Assembly: GCA_947165675.1 (NCBI GenBank)
Contig: CAMVBJ010000007.1
Coordinates: forward strand, 38,826-102,825
Direction: 5' to 3'
DNA length: 64,000 nt
DNA from: an uncultured Prevotellaceae bacterium
GTDB taxonomy: Bacteria > Bacteroidota > Bacteroidia > Bacteroidales > Muribaculaceae
The position numbers and the translations under genes were made by a program. Under the pieces are notes generated by a model. That model was not told where the DNA came from, searched no databases, and was given only the letters and a program-made list of their open reading frames with translations. Shown here in pieces: positions 48,786-59,041 of this stretch; position 1 is the first letter of the stretch, and every line of letters begins with the position of its first letter.

Positions 48786-50117
48786 TTAGTCATTGGTTTT
48801 TAGTTGTTTTTTCTTTTTCTTGTTGCGCTTGTAGTAGAGGTACCTGACCATGAGGTGGGAGCGATTGATGATGACCAGTGCGATCATGGCGGTGAGGTAG
48901 GCGAGCATCAGGCTCGTCAAGGTGCTCTCGGCATGATATGCGTTGCCCATCTCGCTCAACTCTATGGGTTGTTCAAGACCATCGAGCGAAGAGAGCGTGC
49001 GCTTCCACTTGATGACTCCGTCCTCGAGATAGACCACGGCGGGATTGCCACGCGCAATCATCTTGAGTTCGCTGTCATCCATGTTATAGATGGGATAGCT
49101 CGCCATCGAGATGTCTTTCCAATGCTCTATTTCCTGAGTGGAGGCGGGTGTGAGGCCGATGACGTCGGCTTGAGCCACGAGGGCAGCATCGTTGAGCTCG
49201 TTGAGTGAAAACGAGTTGACGACGCCCACTTGAGGCAGGTCAGGGAAGAGCAGCAGCACCGTGCGGCGGCTGTCGGCCAGCACGTCGAGGGTCACGTCAT
49301 TACCTTCCTCGTCGGTAATGGCGATACCACCAGTCGCATTGCCGTTGCGCATAATCACCCGTGCGTGGGGCCGCCGGGCGTGATAGCGGGTCACAAATTC
49401 CCAGCCGTCTTCCTCGTCGGGCAGGCTGTCGATGGTGAACTCATGCTCCTCACCGTTCTTGCTGTAGATGAAGATAAAGTCCTCCTCGCTCTCGTCACTG
49501 TCCTCGACCGTCGATGACACGAGCCGTGTGCCCTCGGGGTAGGGGCGGTAATCGATGAGTGGTTGTGTGAAGTAGCCGAAGTAGGCTATCGCTGTGATGA
49601 AGGCAAATGACAATGCCAGTACAATCCATTGAACCGCAGGGCCATACACGCCCCGCAAGGCCTTGTTGAAGGCCAGTAGATAGATGACGCCAAGTAGCAG
49701 CAGCACGTTTTTGCCAAACGTCGCCCAGTTGCTCAGGTGCAGTGCATCACCGAAGCATCCACAGTCGGGCACGGCTCCCGTCACTGCAAGCCACAGTGTG
49801 AGCGGTGTCATGACCAGCAACAGGATCAAGGCCAGGATGGGACCCCCACGGCGGTAAGCCCCCACGGCGATGGTTACGCCCAGCACAAACTCAATCACGG
49901 CAAGCGCCACGGCGACGAACAGTGCCGTGCCTGTCCACTCTGTCAAGCCCAGGGCGTTCATGTAGTCGGTGATCTTGTAGCAGGTGCCCCAGGGGTCAAC
50001 CCCCTTGGTGAACCCGGAGAAGATGAACACGCCGCCCACGGTGAGACGCATGAGTGTCGTCAACAGCAGGCACCATTTCTCGCCCTTGACCGCATTGATG
50101 ATGGTTTTGAGGTTCAT
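48786..50117 (-). CDS. BT_3928 family DoxX-like membrane protein
   Basis: A 443-aa protein that I match to the BT_3928 family of Bacteroidota. The N-terminal 160 residues are a DoxX/MauE-like four-helix membrane unit with LTVGGVFIFSGFTKGVDPWGTCYK and VPDCGCFGDALHLSNW (Cys pair, as in MauE, possibly redox-active). Then follow further membrane segments, a periplasmic domain resembling a thioredoxin-like fold without CxxC, and a final membrane helix with basic C-terminus. It follows DUF1599 by 48 bases, the same order as in Bacteroides. Four bases separate it from the kinase/AAA+ gene, so these are probably one operon. Confidence 0.83.
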   Translation of the reverse strand: MNLKTIINAVKGEKWCLLLTTLMRLTVGGVFIFSGFTKGVDPWGTCYKITDYMNALGLTEWTGTALFVAVALAVIEFVLGVTIAVGAYRRGGPILALILLLVMTPLTLWLAVTGAVPDCGCFGDALHLSNWATFGKNVLLLLGVIYLLAFNKALRGVYGPAVQWIVLALSFAFITAIAYFGYFTQPLIDYRPYPEGTRLVSSTVEDSDESEEDFIFIYSKNGEEHEFTIDSLPDEEDGWEFVTRYHARRPHARVIMRNGNATGGIAITDEEGNDVTLDVLADSRRTVLLLFPDLPQVGVVNSFSLNELNDAALVAQADVIGLTPASTQEIEHWKDISMASYPIYNMDDSELKMIARGNPAVVYLEDGVIKWKRTLSSLDGLEQPIELSEMGNAYHAESTLTSLMLAYLTAMIALVIINRSHLMVRYLYYKRNKKKKKQLKTND

Positions 50118-50165
50118 TTTAGTTAGTCGTTAGTTGATAGGGGAATCGATTCCACTATTAACTGT

Positions 50166-50729
50166 TCACTTTTCACTATTAACTGATGATTCGCTGTGCT
50201 TGATCAAGGCAAACACGCTGTAGTTGATCATGTCCTGGTAGTTGGCATCGATACCCTCGCTCACCAGGGTGGCGCCACCGTGGTTCTCGATCTCCTTGGT
50301 GCGCTGTATCTTGGTGAGGATGAGGTCGGTGTAGCTCGAGATGCGCATGTCACGCCACGCCTCGCCATAGTCGGTATTCTTGGCAATCATCAGGTTCTTG
50401 GTGTCGGCGATGAGCTGGTCGTAGAGTTCAAGGGCTTGCTCATTGCTGATATCGACCGTGTCGCTGTAACCCAACTTGAGCTGGATGAGCCCGATGATGC
50501 CGTAATTGATGATACCGATGAACTCAGGCCAGATGCCTTCGCCCACCTTGGTCTCGCCGTTGAGTTCCAGGGTGCGTATTCGCTTGGCCTTGATGAAAAT
50601 CTGGTCGGTCACCGATCGGGGTCTGAGGATGCGCCACGAGGGACCGTAATCCTTCATCTTGTTGATAAACAATTCTCGGCACTGGGCTATCGCCTGGTCA
50701 TATTGCTTGCTGGTATCTTGCATAGTCAC
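50166..50729 (-). CDS. DUF1599 family protein
   Basis: A 187-aa cytoplasmic protein made of two related repeats of about 75 residues: INKMKDYGPSWRILRP in the first and IAKNTDYGEAWRDMRI in the second, each followed by a helix with TDxIxxKxxR and an IxNYxxxxLIxL-type motif. This is the DUF1599 (nucleotide modification-associated) pattern. Function unknown; duplicated form fits a pseudo-symmetrical dimer. It begins the operon DUF1599, BT_3928, kinase/AAA+, YbjN-like. A -7 box is about 30 bases upstream. Confidence 0.85.
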   Translation of the reverse strand: MTMQDTSKQYDQAIAQCRELFINKMKDYGPSWRILRPRSVTDQIFIKAKRIRTLELNGETKVGEGIWPEFIGIINYGIIGLIQLKLGYSDTVDISNEQALELYDQLIADTKNLMIAKNTDYGEAWRDMRISSYTDLILTKIQRTKEIENHGGATLVSEGIDANYQDMINYSVFALIKHSESSVNSEK

Positions 50730-50758
50730 TCTATTGTTGATAGTTTTGTTTTAACCTA

Positions 50759-50766
50759 CAAAGGTA
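50759..50766 (-). promoter_or_regulatory. -7 promoter box of the DUF1599 operon
   Basis: TACCTTTG on the minus strand, 29 bases before the start codon. Confidence 0.6.
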
Positions 50767-50832
50767 ATGTTTTTCGCCGTGGTTTTCACTTTTTTCTCCA
50801 TTTTTTTGTGCACGTGTTAAGATACCATGCAA

Positions 50833-50864
50833 AATGCCGTCTCGCTCAAGGGCGAGACGGCATT
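50833..50864 (-). terminator. Terminator of the 1635-aa protein gene
   Basis: Perfect 13-bp stem AATGCCGTCTCGC with its complement around a six-base loop, followed by TTTT on the minus strand. Confidence 0.8.
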
Positions 50865-50888
50865 CATGCGATTGTTTACAGCGGGTTG

Positions 50889-53800
50889 TTAACGCAGGAC
50901 TTTCTTGGAAGTGCGGCTGCCGTCGCTGTAGGTGGTGACAACGATGTTGATGCCGTCGAACGGCTTGTCGCTCTCGACACCCATCAAGTTGTAGTAGCGT
51001 ACGGCTGTGATGGAGTGCGGTGCTGTCACATCCTGGATGATCTCCTTGACGGAGGTCACATTGCCCATGCCGGTGCCGTTGGAAACACCACTCCGGGCCT
51101 CGATGGGGAAGATGATGAACTTGCTTGCGTCCAGACCCTTGTAATCCTTGGTGAAATGGATGTTGGGATAGTAGGTATCGTCACCAGCGCCTGCGCGACG
51201 TGGTGCGTCATGGTTGATGACGTCATCCACTCCATTACCGCCTTCACCATTGCTGGGCTCAAAGTAGTAGTTGTTGGCGCTGTCCTCGCCTTCGCTGCCA
51301 CGGGCATAGCGGATGATGGCCTTGAATTTATAGGCCTGTCCGGGCCTGAAGATCTGCCACCATTCTTCGTCATTACTATTTTTCATGTCAAATAGCGACC
51401 AGTTGACCTTGATGCCACCATACTGCATGTAGGCGTTAGAGAACGGGCCGTACTGCTGTCCGTATCCACCCCAGATGGTTTGTAACTGGTTGTCACTCAA
51501 GTAGCAATCGGTGCGAATGCTGTCGAGCTGTGCCTGGGTGATGATCCCCTTAACCACCAAGTCCTGGAGGTAATCCAAACTGATGGTCTCCGAGCGGTCC
51601 CAGTTCATGGGCGAGTAGAAATTGCCCGGATCTGAGGGCAGGAATCGACCAGCGGGAGTGTAAGGAATATATACACCAGACTGGTAGTTGCCGTAGGGTG
51701 GGATGCCCTGGCTATTAGGCTCGTTGTTGTTGTCATAGACTACCCAGGTGATGTAGGCGATCTCCTGGGGCTTAGGAGCCACATAGAACATCTTGTAGAT
51801 CTTGTCCTCGACACGTTCGCGGGTGATCTCGGCATAGATGTTGCCACCCGTGCCGTTCTGCTTCCAGGTGATGTGTGGGCGTGTGCGGTAGCTGCCGTTG
51901 TAGGGTGCAGGCTGCCACTCGCGGTGGGTGTAGTTGAACACCACGGTGTCGTTGAAGTTCTCAGAGATATAGACATTGGGCTCATACTCCATCTCGTCGC
52001 CCATCTGGATGGCCATCACGCGGGCCGTCGGGTTGATGCTGTCGGTCATGTAAAGCTGCAACTTGCCACCCGGGATGATGCGATTGACATATTTACTCAG
52101 GTCGGGTTTGGTGACGGGCATGGGAGTGCCTCCATCGTAGTTGGGCGAAACGACAAGCTTGATCCAGTTACTCTGGTCATACTCGGTCCTCTTGTCCATG
52201 ATCTGCGACGGTCTGGATCCGTCGGCGCCCCAGGTGCCACAGATGTCATAGACGTAGTCGGTAAACTCTTCGCCCTCGGGCATGACAGACTTCTCGCCAT
52301 AGTCATTGAGGTCCTTGGCATACAAGGCACCCTCGACCTCCTCGGTTACAGGAGTGCCGTTGCTGGATTCATAGGTGACCTTGGTCTTAGCATCGGGATC
52401 GTAGTAAACACCCAGCAGGTCGTTGCTGATGGTGTAACGGATGTTCTTCCTGGCCGTACGGATGAGGCTGTTGAGCGTGTAGGCGTCATCAAACAGGCCC
52501 AGGTAGTCATACACACCGCCGTTGATAAAGTCAAAGTCGCCGGTCTGCTCCTTGGCATCGGTCGTGGCGATGGGGGTGCCGTCGTGGAAGAGCAGGTCCT
52601 CGGGAGCCTTGCTGTCGTCGATGGCGCCGAAGTCATATTCCCAAACCTCGTAACCGGTCATCGGGTCAACACCGATGCAGGTCATCGTCTGTCCAGGCCA
52701 GGTCTGTACGTCCAAGCCGTGGCCGTCGATGTAAGGATTGGCCTGGCTGCTCCATGCCACACAGCTGACGGTCTCCCATCCCACGGTGTTGATGAAATAG
52801 ACGTAGTAGTGGCCTTCCTCGACCTCCACGTTGCCAGGCAGGGCCTGGGCCGACGAGGTGAAGTACTCACGGCTGTGGGCGGTCATGGTGTTGTCCTCCT
52901 CCCAGGTGTACCACAGCACACCTGCCTTGCGGGCGATGACTTCGCTCTGGGCCGGGGTTGCGTTGGTACGGGTGAAGATCACCTCGGCAATCGAGGCACT
53001 CACCTGCCAGTGCCACCACTCCTTACCGTCAACGGTCGTGGTGTCGCCCATGTAGGTGACGGCGTAGTGTTTGGCGTCGTCATTTGGATTCCAGTCGCCT
53101 TCAAGCCTGTTCCATGCCATTAGCGGCCAGGAACTGGTGCCGTCGTCGGTGGTGTTATAAACGTGATTAATGTTACCGATATTGCTGATCTCGACGTTGT
53201 CGGTCTTCTGCAGATAGACGTTCATGGGGAAGAGCGAGAACTGGTCGGTCCTGATGAGCTTCACCCAGCCGTCCTCGATGTTGACGACCACGTTGTAGAT
53301 GCCAGCGGTGTACATGTGCCACTCGCCCTTGTTCTCGTCCCACACGCCCAGGGGCATGTTGACGTTGATCTTGTCACCGGTGACACGGATGTGGGCGGTG
53401 GCGTCACCCTCCTTGGGGACAAAGTAGTTCTCATCGGTGTCGGCATTGCCATAGCGGGTGCCCATGCCGGCCCAGTCTTCACTGTTGCTGCCCAGTGACC
53501 TGGAGAAGCAGAAGGTGGCGTTGGTGTTGAGCGTGACGTGGTTCAGGTAGTACAGCTTCTTGGTGTTGTCATACTTCATGAGCACGCCGTCGTTGGGGGC
53601 ATAGTAGTGGATGGCATCGTCGAGTGTCAGGCCGCCCACCATGTAGAGGTCCTCGCCCAGCTCGCCATTGCTCTCGATCTTGAACTTCATCTGGGTCTTG
53701 TCAAAGTAGATGGTGACGTTGCCGGCGGCGAGTTTTACCGAGTAGGCGCCATGGTCACCACCTGCCATCTGGGTTGACTTCCAGTCATCGGTGCCGACGA

Positions 53801-55796
53801 TATATTCCTCAGCATTGACATTGGGACCGATGCGGTAGTTGCTGTTGAAGTAGTTCCACGCGGCATCGTCGTTGTCGGCATGAGCCTGACCGTTGGCAAA
53901 CACGAAGTTGTAGGTTCCCTGCTTGGGCACCTTGTAGGTGTAGGTGTACAGTCTGCTCGCGTCATCATAGGCCATTGCGGTCGAGGGGGCATAGTTCCAG
54001 CCTAAACCCAGACCCAGGTCACCCGTGATGTAGATGGGCTCGGCGCCCGCTACACGGAATGTCATGTTGTTGGGGTCATAGTAGATGGTGTAGGTGCCGA
54101 CGCCGACGGTCACTGCATAGGCGCCATGGTCTCCATGAGCCCTCTGGGTCGGTGCCATGTTGGCATTGAGTGTTACGGTCTGGTCGCCGTCCGTGGGACC
54201 AATGCGGTAGTTCTCGTTGAAGTAGGCCCATGCCTCATTGGTCTGCTCGCTGGTATAGCCGGTGGCTTGACCCGAAGCAAACACAAAACGATGGGTACCG
54301 CTGTTGTTGACGTTGTAGGTGTAGGTGTACAGCCCTGTCGCGTCATCATAGGTCATCGCGGTCGAGGGAGTGGGTGTCCAGCTCAAGCCCAGGGCCTCGT
54401 CACCCGTGATATAGATCGTGGGCAGGTCAACGCGGTGCAATTGGTAAGTGGGGGCGTTGCTGCCATCAAAGTCGATGTGCACGGTATAGGTGCCAACAGC
54501 AGGAACGTTGACCTCGATGTTGTCGCCATTGCCACTGCCAGCGGTGCCATACCAGCCACCCTGGTTGTCGCGAACCTTGAAGTAGTAAGTGCCAGCAGTG
54601 AGCGTCAATTCGCCAGATTCCCATGAATAAGCATTGTCGCTGGCTGTCATGGCCAGGGCATTAGCCCAATCATCATTGCCTCCGAAAAGTTGCTTGGAGC
54701 CGACTACATAGTAGGTCAGCGGGTCGAGCGAGACCGAAGTCAGACCACAAGTGGGCGTGTCGTCGCTACTGTTAGGATCATAGGTGATGGTTAGGTTATA
54801 GGTGCCAGAAGCGCTGACTTGGACCATAATATTTCCTGCATTTGCGGGATGATAAACACCATTGCTGTCATAGACCTTGAAGCCAAATTCACCATTATCG
54901 AAATGAACGTTCTGGACCGTCCAGCTGTAGGTGCCGTCACCATTGTCGGTCATCTGCTGTGACGCGGGAATGTTGGAAGTGTCCCAACCTCCAGGCCACA
55001 ACGTGGTATTGTCACCGATGACGTAATAGTCGGGAATTTGTAGCGTCGGTGCTGTTTGGGTTACACTGGGATTAGCCCCATTATTTCCATTCCATGTGAT
55101 ATAATGGGTACCAGGTGCGAGATTATTGATATTGGCCGTCTGGCTTTGTCCGTATCCAAAATCAACAATGGCATTTACTGTGGTAAATGGATAATTTCCT
55201 GTCAATTTGTACCATGTGTTACCATCAGCCAGCACTTCGGTTGTGCTCATCTGAGTTCCAGGCCAATCGCCATTCAAGTGGCACTCAGTGTCACCGTTGC
55301 CGTTCCACAGATACAAATAGGGTGTTCCGCCATTGGGGAGGAGTATATAGAACGTGTAGCTATTGTTCTGCTTGGTAATGGTAAATGTGTTGGTCTTTGT
55401 GTAATAGGTAAAAATGTAACTGCTACCATCGCCTGTGAACTTGTATGAATTGCCTAGTCCTTTGGTCGTTTTGTAGGTGTTACCAATGGTCACAACGTAG
55501 TTATTTGACGTAGGAGCCATTCGGTAATTGCTGTTAAATGTTGACCAATCGTTATTTGAACTTGCTCGGCCAGTAGCAAAGACAAAATAAACATCACCAC
55601 TGATGGTCTTGGTGTAACTGTAGGTATCGGGCCCGCTTAGGGTCATCTCAACGCCTCCTGCAGGATTCCATCCGCCAAAGACACCGTCGCCCACGATATA
55701 CATCGCGGCCTGGAGCTGCGGGATGGATGCAGTCAAACAGAGGAGTAGGGCTAAGAGCCTAAACCTCTTCCTGGTTAGTAATTTTAAATTTTTCAT
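50889..55796 (-). CDS. Large secreted carbohydrate-binding-like protein with type IX sorting tail
   Basis: A 1635-aa extracellular protein; I see no catalytic domain. After a signal peptide (about 1-30) there are at least three copies of a beta module of 115-125 residues that begin IYITGD/MYIVGD and carry FVFASGQA and NYRIGPT motifs (near 32, 465 and 600). Two segments look like starch-binding CBM26 modules: one near 150 (YLWNGNGDTECHLNGDWPG) and one near 1020 (VGWETVSCVAWSS with QTWPGQTM). The C-terminal half is less regular. The last 45 residues (YYNLMGVESDKPFDGINIVV to the basic end SKKVLR) are a type A sorting domain of the type IX secretion system. Starch or glycan binding at the cell surface is inferred. 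Confidence 0.8.
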   Translation of the reverse strand: MKNLKLLTRKRFRLLALLLCLTASIPQLQAAMYIVGDGVFGGWNPAGGVEMTLSGPDTYSYTKTISGDVYFVFATGRASSNNDWSTFNSNYRMAPTSNNYVVTIGNTYKTTKGLGNSYKFTGDGSSYIFTYYTKTNTFTITKQNNSYTFYILLPNGGTPYLYLWNGNGDTECHLNGDWPGTQMSTTEVLADGNTWYKLTGNYPFTTVNAIVDFGYGQSQTANINNLAPGTHYITWNGNNGANPSVTQTAPTLQIPDYYVIGDNTTLWPGGWDTSNIPASQQMTDNGDGTYSWTVQNVHFDNGEFGFKVYDSNGVYHPANAGNIMVQVSASGTYNLTITYDPNSSDDTPTCGLTSVSLDPLTYYVVGSKQLFGGNDDWANALAMTASDNAYSWESGELTLTAGTYYFKVRDNQGGWYGTAGSGNGDNIEVNVPAVGTYTVHIDFDGSNAPTYQLHRVDLPTIYITGDEALGLSWTPTPSTAMTYDDATGLYTYTYNVNNSGTHRFVFASGQATGYTSEQTNEAWAYFNENYRIGPTDGDQTVTLNANMAPTQRAHGDHGAYAVTVGVGTYTIYYDPNNMTFRVAGAEPIYITGDLGLGLGWNYAPSTAMAYDDASRLYTYTYKVPKQGTYNFVFANGQAHADNDDAAWNYFNSNYRIGPNVNAEEYIVGTDDWKSTQMAGGDHGAYSVKLAAGNVTIYFDKTQMKFKIESNGELGEDLYMVGGLTLDDAIHYYAPNDGVLMKYDNTKKLYYLNHVTLNTNATFCFSRSLGSNSEDWAGMGTRYGNADTDENYFVPKEGDATAHIRVTGDKINVNMPLGVWDENKGEWHMYTAGIYNVVVNIEDGWVKLIRTDQFSLFPMNVYLQKTDNVEISNIGNINHVYNTTDDGTSSWPLMAWNRLEGDWNPNDDAKHYAVTYMGDTTTVDGKEWWHWQVSASIAEVIFTRTNATPAQSEVIARKAGVLWYTWEEDNTMTAHSREYFTSSAQALPGNVEVEEGHYYVYFINTVGWETVSCVAWSSQANPYIDGHGLDVQTWPGQTMTCIGVDPMTGYEVWEYDFGAIDDSKAPEDLLFHDGTPIATTDAKEQTGDFDFINGGVYDYLGLFDDAYTLNSLIRTARKNIRYTISNDLLGVYYDPDAKTKVTYESSNGTPVTEEVEGALYAKDLNDYGEKSVMPEGEEFTDYVYDICGTWGADGSRPSQIMDKRTEYDQSNWIKLVVSPNYDGGTPMPVTKPDLSKYVNRIIPGGKLQLYMTDSINPTARVMAIQMGDEMEYEPNVYISENFNDTVVFNYTHREWQPAPYNGSYRTRPHITWKQNGTGGNIYAEITRERVEDKIYKMFYVAPKPQEIAYITWVVYDNNNEPNSQGIPPYGNYQSGVYIPYTPAGRFLPSDPGNFYSPMNWDRSETISLDYLQDLVVKGIITQAQLDSIRTDCYLSDNQLQTIWGGYGQQYGPFSNAYMQYGGIKVNWSLFDMKNSNDEEWWQIFRPGQAYKFKAIIRYARGSEGEDSANNYYFEPSNGEGGNGVDDVINHDAPRRAGAGDDTYYPNIHFTKDYKGLDASKFIIFPIEARSGVSNGTGMGNVTSVKEIIQDVTAPHSITAVRYYNLMGVESDKPFDGINIVVTTYSDGSRTSKKVLR

Positions 55797-56186
55797 CTTA
55801 ATAAAATGGTTATTAATTAATTATTAGTTGGTTATATCCTCAATATGATTTGTTGTCTGGTTGTTTGGTTTAATCTAACATGTTACTTTTTTATCTCAAT
55901 GACGGATGAAACAAAAAAGCTTCGAAATTAAATGTCTTTCTTTTAAATAATGTGTATTTTTCCTCAGTAGGGCAACTTTTTTTTGTGCAATCGGTTGCAG
56001 AGTATCATGGAAAAAAGGAGTGACACCCCGCCTGCAACTAAGATCGGCCTAGCGGCCGAGAAATCAAAAAAAGTTTATATTATTTATTATTCTTTGATTT
56101 CTCGTGCGAAGCACGATCATAGTTTCAAGGCGATGGGGTATCACATGGCCCTGTTGGGTGGTTATTTCATGGTATTGGATTCAAGG
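55797..56186. other. Long intergenic stretch with hairpin, between recA and the 1635-aa gene
   Basis: Mostly AT-rich, no gene seen. A 12-bp perfect inverted repeat (CGAGAAATCAAA, 56057-56068; complement 56093-56104) encloses an AT-only loop, next to a small CGTGC-GAA-GCACG hairpin (56103-56115). They lie in the region downstream of recA on its strand. Confidence 0.5.
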
Positions 56187-57290
56187 CTATGCGGAGTGGA
56201 GGGCGTCCTGGATTGCGTCGGCGGTGTCGGGGTTGTCGATGAGGTACTGCTTGGCAGCCTCGCGTCCCTGGCCCAATCGTTGTTCTTGCCAGCTGAACCA
56301 GGCTCCGCTCTTCTTGATGACGCCAGCCTCGACGCCCATGTCGATGAGTTCGCTCTCACGGCTGATGCCACGGCCGTAGATGACGTCAAACTCGGCCTTG
56401 CGGAAGGGTGGGGCAACCTTGTTCTTGACGACCTTGACGCGCGTCTGTGCTCCCAGGACACGGTCGCCATCCTTGATGTGGGCCAGGCGACGGATGTCGA
56501 GCCTGACGCTGCTGTAGAACTTGAGGGCATTGCCGCCAGTGGTCGTTTCGGGGTTACCGAAGAGCACTCCCAGCTTCTCCCTCAACTGGTTGATGAAGAT
56601 GCAGCAGGTGCGTGTCTTGGCAATGGTGGCGGTGAGTTTCCTCAGGGCTTGGCTCATCAGTCGTGCCTGGAGGCCCATCTTGCTCTCGCCCATCTCGCCC
56701 TCGATCTCGGCCTTGGGGGTGAGGGCGGCGACGCTGTCGATGACGATGACGTCGATGGCAGCCGAGCGGATGAGCTGGTCGGCAATCTCGAGGGCCTGTT
56801 CGCCGTTGTCGGGCTGTGAGATCCACAGGTTGCGGGTGTTGACGCCGACAGCCTCGGCATAGGAGCGGTCAAAGGCGTGCTCGGCATCGATATAGGCGGC
56901 GATGCCACCCATCTGCTGGGCCTGGGCAATGGCATGGAGTGCCAGTGTGGTCTTGCCTGACGCCTCGGGACCGTAGATCTCGATGATGCGTCCGCGGGGA
57001 TAGCCGCCCACGCCCAGGGCCATGTCGAGCCCAATAGACCCCGTGGGGATGACATCGACATCCTCAATGCTCTCGTCGTTCATGCGCATGATAGCACAGT
57101 GGCCAAAGGCTTTCTCAATCTTGGCGACGGCATTCTGCATCACTTGGAGCTTCATTGGATCAACCTCGGTGCTGCGAGGCGTGTGGGGTGCGGTCTCGGC
57201 GACATGGTTGGTCACAATGTCGGGCGTGGCGATGCTCAATACCTGCTGCCCGTCAATCATTACATCTTGTTTTAAAATCTGCTCAGTCAT
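56187..57290 (-). CDS. recA: Recombinase RecA
   Basis: Central DNA strand-exchange and repair ATPase. Walker [11 protein letters not shown], the Walker B strand [20 protein letters not shown]-binding loops L1 (around [22 protein letters not shown]) and L2 ([23 protein letters not shown]), and C-terminal domain are intact. 367 aa if the first Met at 57290 is used, with about 45 residues before the conserved [18 protein letters not shown]; in most RecA proteins the sequence starts there. Met46 (57155) is an alternative start. The extra segment is Thr/Pro/Ala-rich. It is transcribed alone. Confidence 0.96.
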   Translation of the reverse strand: MTEQILKQDVMIDGQQVLSIATPDIVTNHVAETAPHTPRSTEVDPMKLQVMQNAVAKIEKAFGHCAIMRMNDESIEDVDVIPTGSIGLDMALGVGGYPRGRIIEIYGPEASGKTTLALHAIAQAQQMGGIAAYIDAEHAFDRSYAEAVGVNTRNLWISQPDNGEQALEIADQLIRSAAIDVIVIDSVAALTPKAEIEGEMGESKMGLQARLMSQALRKLTATIAKTRTCCIFINQLREKLGVLFGNPETTTGGNALKFYSSVRLDIRRLAHIKDGDRVLGAQTRVKVVKNKVAPPFRKAEFDVIYGRGISRESELIDMGVEAGVIKKSGAWFSWQEQRLGQGREAAKQYLIDNPDTADAIQDALHSA

Positions 57291-57475
57291 AGTTGTTTAT
57301 TTAGTTGTTAGTTGTCGGTTATCTGTCGTTTGACGATGCAAAGTAATGATGACAAAGTGCAATTTCTTAGCACTACTAAGCTAATGAATGTTAAATACCG
57401 TATTTTCAAGCTGACTTTCCCTGGCTTTCGATTCTTGAGTCTCACATGGCTAACGGTGTAAATATCATGAAAAAA

Positions 57476-57509
57476 CCTGCCACGACAGCATGTGAACCGT
57501 CGTGGCAGG
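57476..57509 (-). terminator. Terminator of asnS
   Basis: Perfect 11-bp stem CCTGCCACGAC/GTCGTGGCAGG, followed by T-rich sequence on the minus strand. Confidence 0.8.
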
Positions 57510-57571
57510 GTAAAAAGTTAGAGTATGTCTCGCTCAAGGCAGGCGGATGCCTCCTTGCGCTTCATGTCTGA

Positions 57572-58963
57572 TTAGAACTCGGCGTTGTTGGGCGTGCGCG
57601 GGAAGGGGATGACGTCGCGGATGTTGGCCATACCGGTCACGAACAGGATGAGGCGCTCGAAGCCCAGACCGAAGCCACTGTGAGGCACGGTGCCGAAGCG
57701 GCGGGTGTCGAGGTACCACCACATGTCCTTCATGGGGATGCCACGGCGCTCAATCTCGCTCATGAGCTTGTCGTAGTCGGCCTCACGCTCGCTGCCGCCG
57801 ATGATCTCGCCGATCATGGGGAAGAGGACGTCCATAGCGCGGACGGTCTTGCCATCCTCGTTCTGCTTCATGTAGAAGGCCTTGATCTCACGCGGATAGT
57901 CGGTGAGGATGACAGGGCGCTTGAAGTGCTCCTCGACGAGGTAGCGCTCATGCTCGCTCTGCAGGTCCACACCCCAATCGACGGGGAATTCAAACTTCTT
58001 CTTGGCCTGCTTGAGGATTTCAATACCCTCGGTGTAGGTCAGGCGCACGAACGGCTCCTTCAAGACGCTGTGGAGGCGGTCAATCAAGGTGTTGTCAAAC
58101 ATCTTGTTGAGGAATTCCAAGTCATCCTGGCAGTGCTCCAGGGCGTAGTTGACGCAGTACTTGATGAACTCCTCGGCCAGATCCATGTTGTCATTGATGT
58201 CATAGAAAGCCATCTCGGGCTCAATCATCCAGAACTCGGCCAGGTGGCGCGGCGTGTTGCTGTTCTCGGCGCGGAAGGTGGGACCGAAGGTGTAGATCTC
58301 GCCCAGTGCGGTAGCGCCCAGCTCGCCTTCGAGCTGACCCGACACGGTCAGGCTGGTCGATTTGCCGAAGAAGTCCTTCGAGTAATCGGTCTTGCCGTCC
58401 TCGGTCTTGGGCAGGTCGCCCAGGTCGAGCGTGGTCACCTGGAACATGTCGCCGGCACCCTCACAGTCACTGGCGGTGATGAGTGGCGTGTGCAGGTAGT
58501 AGAAGCCCTTGTCGTTGAAGAACTTGTGGATGGCAAATGCCAGATGGTGACGGATGCGGAAGACGGCACCGAAGGTGTTGGTGCGCATGCGCAGGTGAGC
58601 CTTGGTGCGCAGGAACTCCAGGGTGTGGCCTTTCTTCTGCATGGGGTAGTCCTCGGCGCATGTGCCGTAGATCTCAATGCTCTGGGCCTGTACCTCGACG
58701 GTTTGACCCTTGCCCTGAGACTGTACGAGTTGTCCCTCGACGTGCAGGCTGGCGCCGGTGGTGATGGGACGCAGTTCCTCCTCGCTGAACTTCTCGAGGT
58801 CAACGACGATCTGCAGGTTGTTGATGGTGGAGCCGTCATTCAATGCGATGAACTGGACAAACTTGTTACCACGGCGGCTGCGTACCCAGCCCTTGACGCA
58901 CACCTGTTGACCCACCAGAGCGGGATCAAAGATATCAACGATTTTAGTACGTTTCAAAGCCAT
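57572..58963 (-). CDS. asnS: Asparaginyl-tRNA synthetase
   Basis: Charges tRNA-Asn with asparagine; 463 aa, normal length. N-terminal OB-fold anticodon-binding domain (about 15-120: [23 protein letters not shown]), then class II core with motif 2 [26 protein letters not shown] and motif 3 [27 protein letters not shown]. AsnRS rather than AspRS is indicated by the order of motifs and the length without the bacterial AspRS insertion (AspRS would be about 590 aa). The terminator follows. Presence of AsnS means the cell need not depend on the amidotransferase route for Asn-tRNA. Confidence 0.95.
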   Translation of the reverse strand: MALKRTKIVDIFDPALVGQQVCVKGWVRSRRGNKFVQFIALNDGSTINNLQIVVDLEKFSEEELRPITTGASLHVEGQLVQSQGKGQTVEVQAQSIEIYGTCAEDYPMQKKGHTLEFLRTKAHLRMRTNTFGAVFRIRHHLAFAIHKFFNDKGFYYLHTPLITASDCEGAGDMFQVTTLDLGDLPKTEDGKTDYSKDFFGKSTSLTVSGQLEGELGATALGEIYTFGPTFRAENSNTPRHLAEFWMIEPEMAFYDINDNMDLAEEFIKYCVNYALEHCQDDLEFLNKMFDNTLIDRLHSVLKEPFVRLTYTEGIEILKQAKKKFEFPVDWGVDLQSEHERYLVEEHFKRPVILTDYPREIKAFYMKQNEDGKTVRAMDVLFPMIGEIIGGSEREADYDKLMSEIERRGIPMKDMWWYLDTRRFGTVPHSGFGLGFERLILFVTGMANIRDVIPFPRTPNNAEF

Positions 58964-59003
58964 TTTTGTTGAAATAAGATATTAGCTTGTTGTTTTTATA
59001 ATA

Positions 59004-59031
59004 CCTTGACCCGACACGGGCCGGGTCAAGG
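59004..59031 (-). terminator. Terminator-like hairpin of the pseudouridine synthase gene
   Basis: CCTTGACCCG pairs with CGGGTCAAGG around an eight-base loop; the T-tract is weak. Confidence 0.6.
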
Positions 59032-59041
59032 ATTGTGTATT

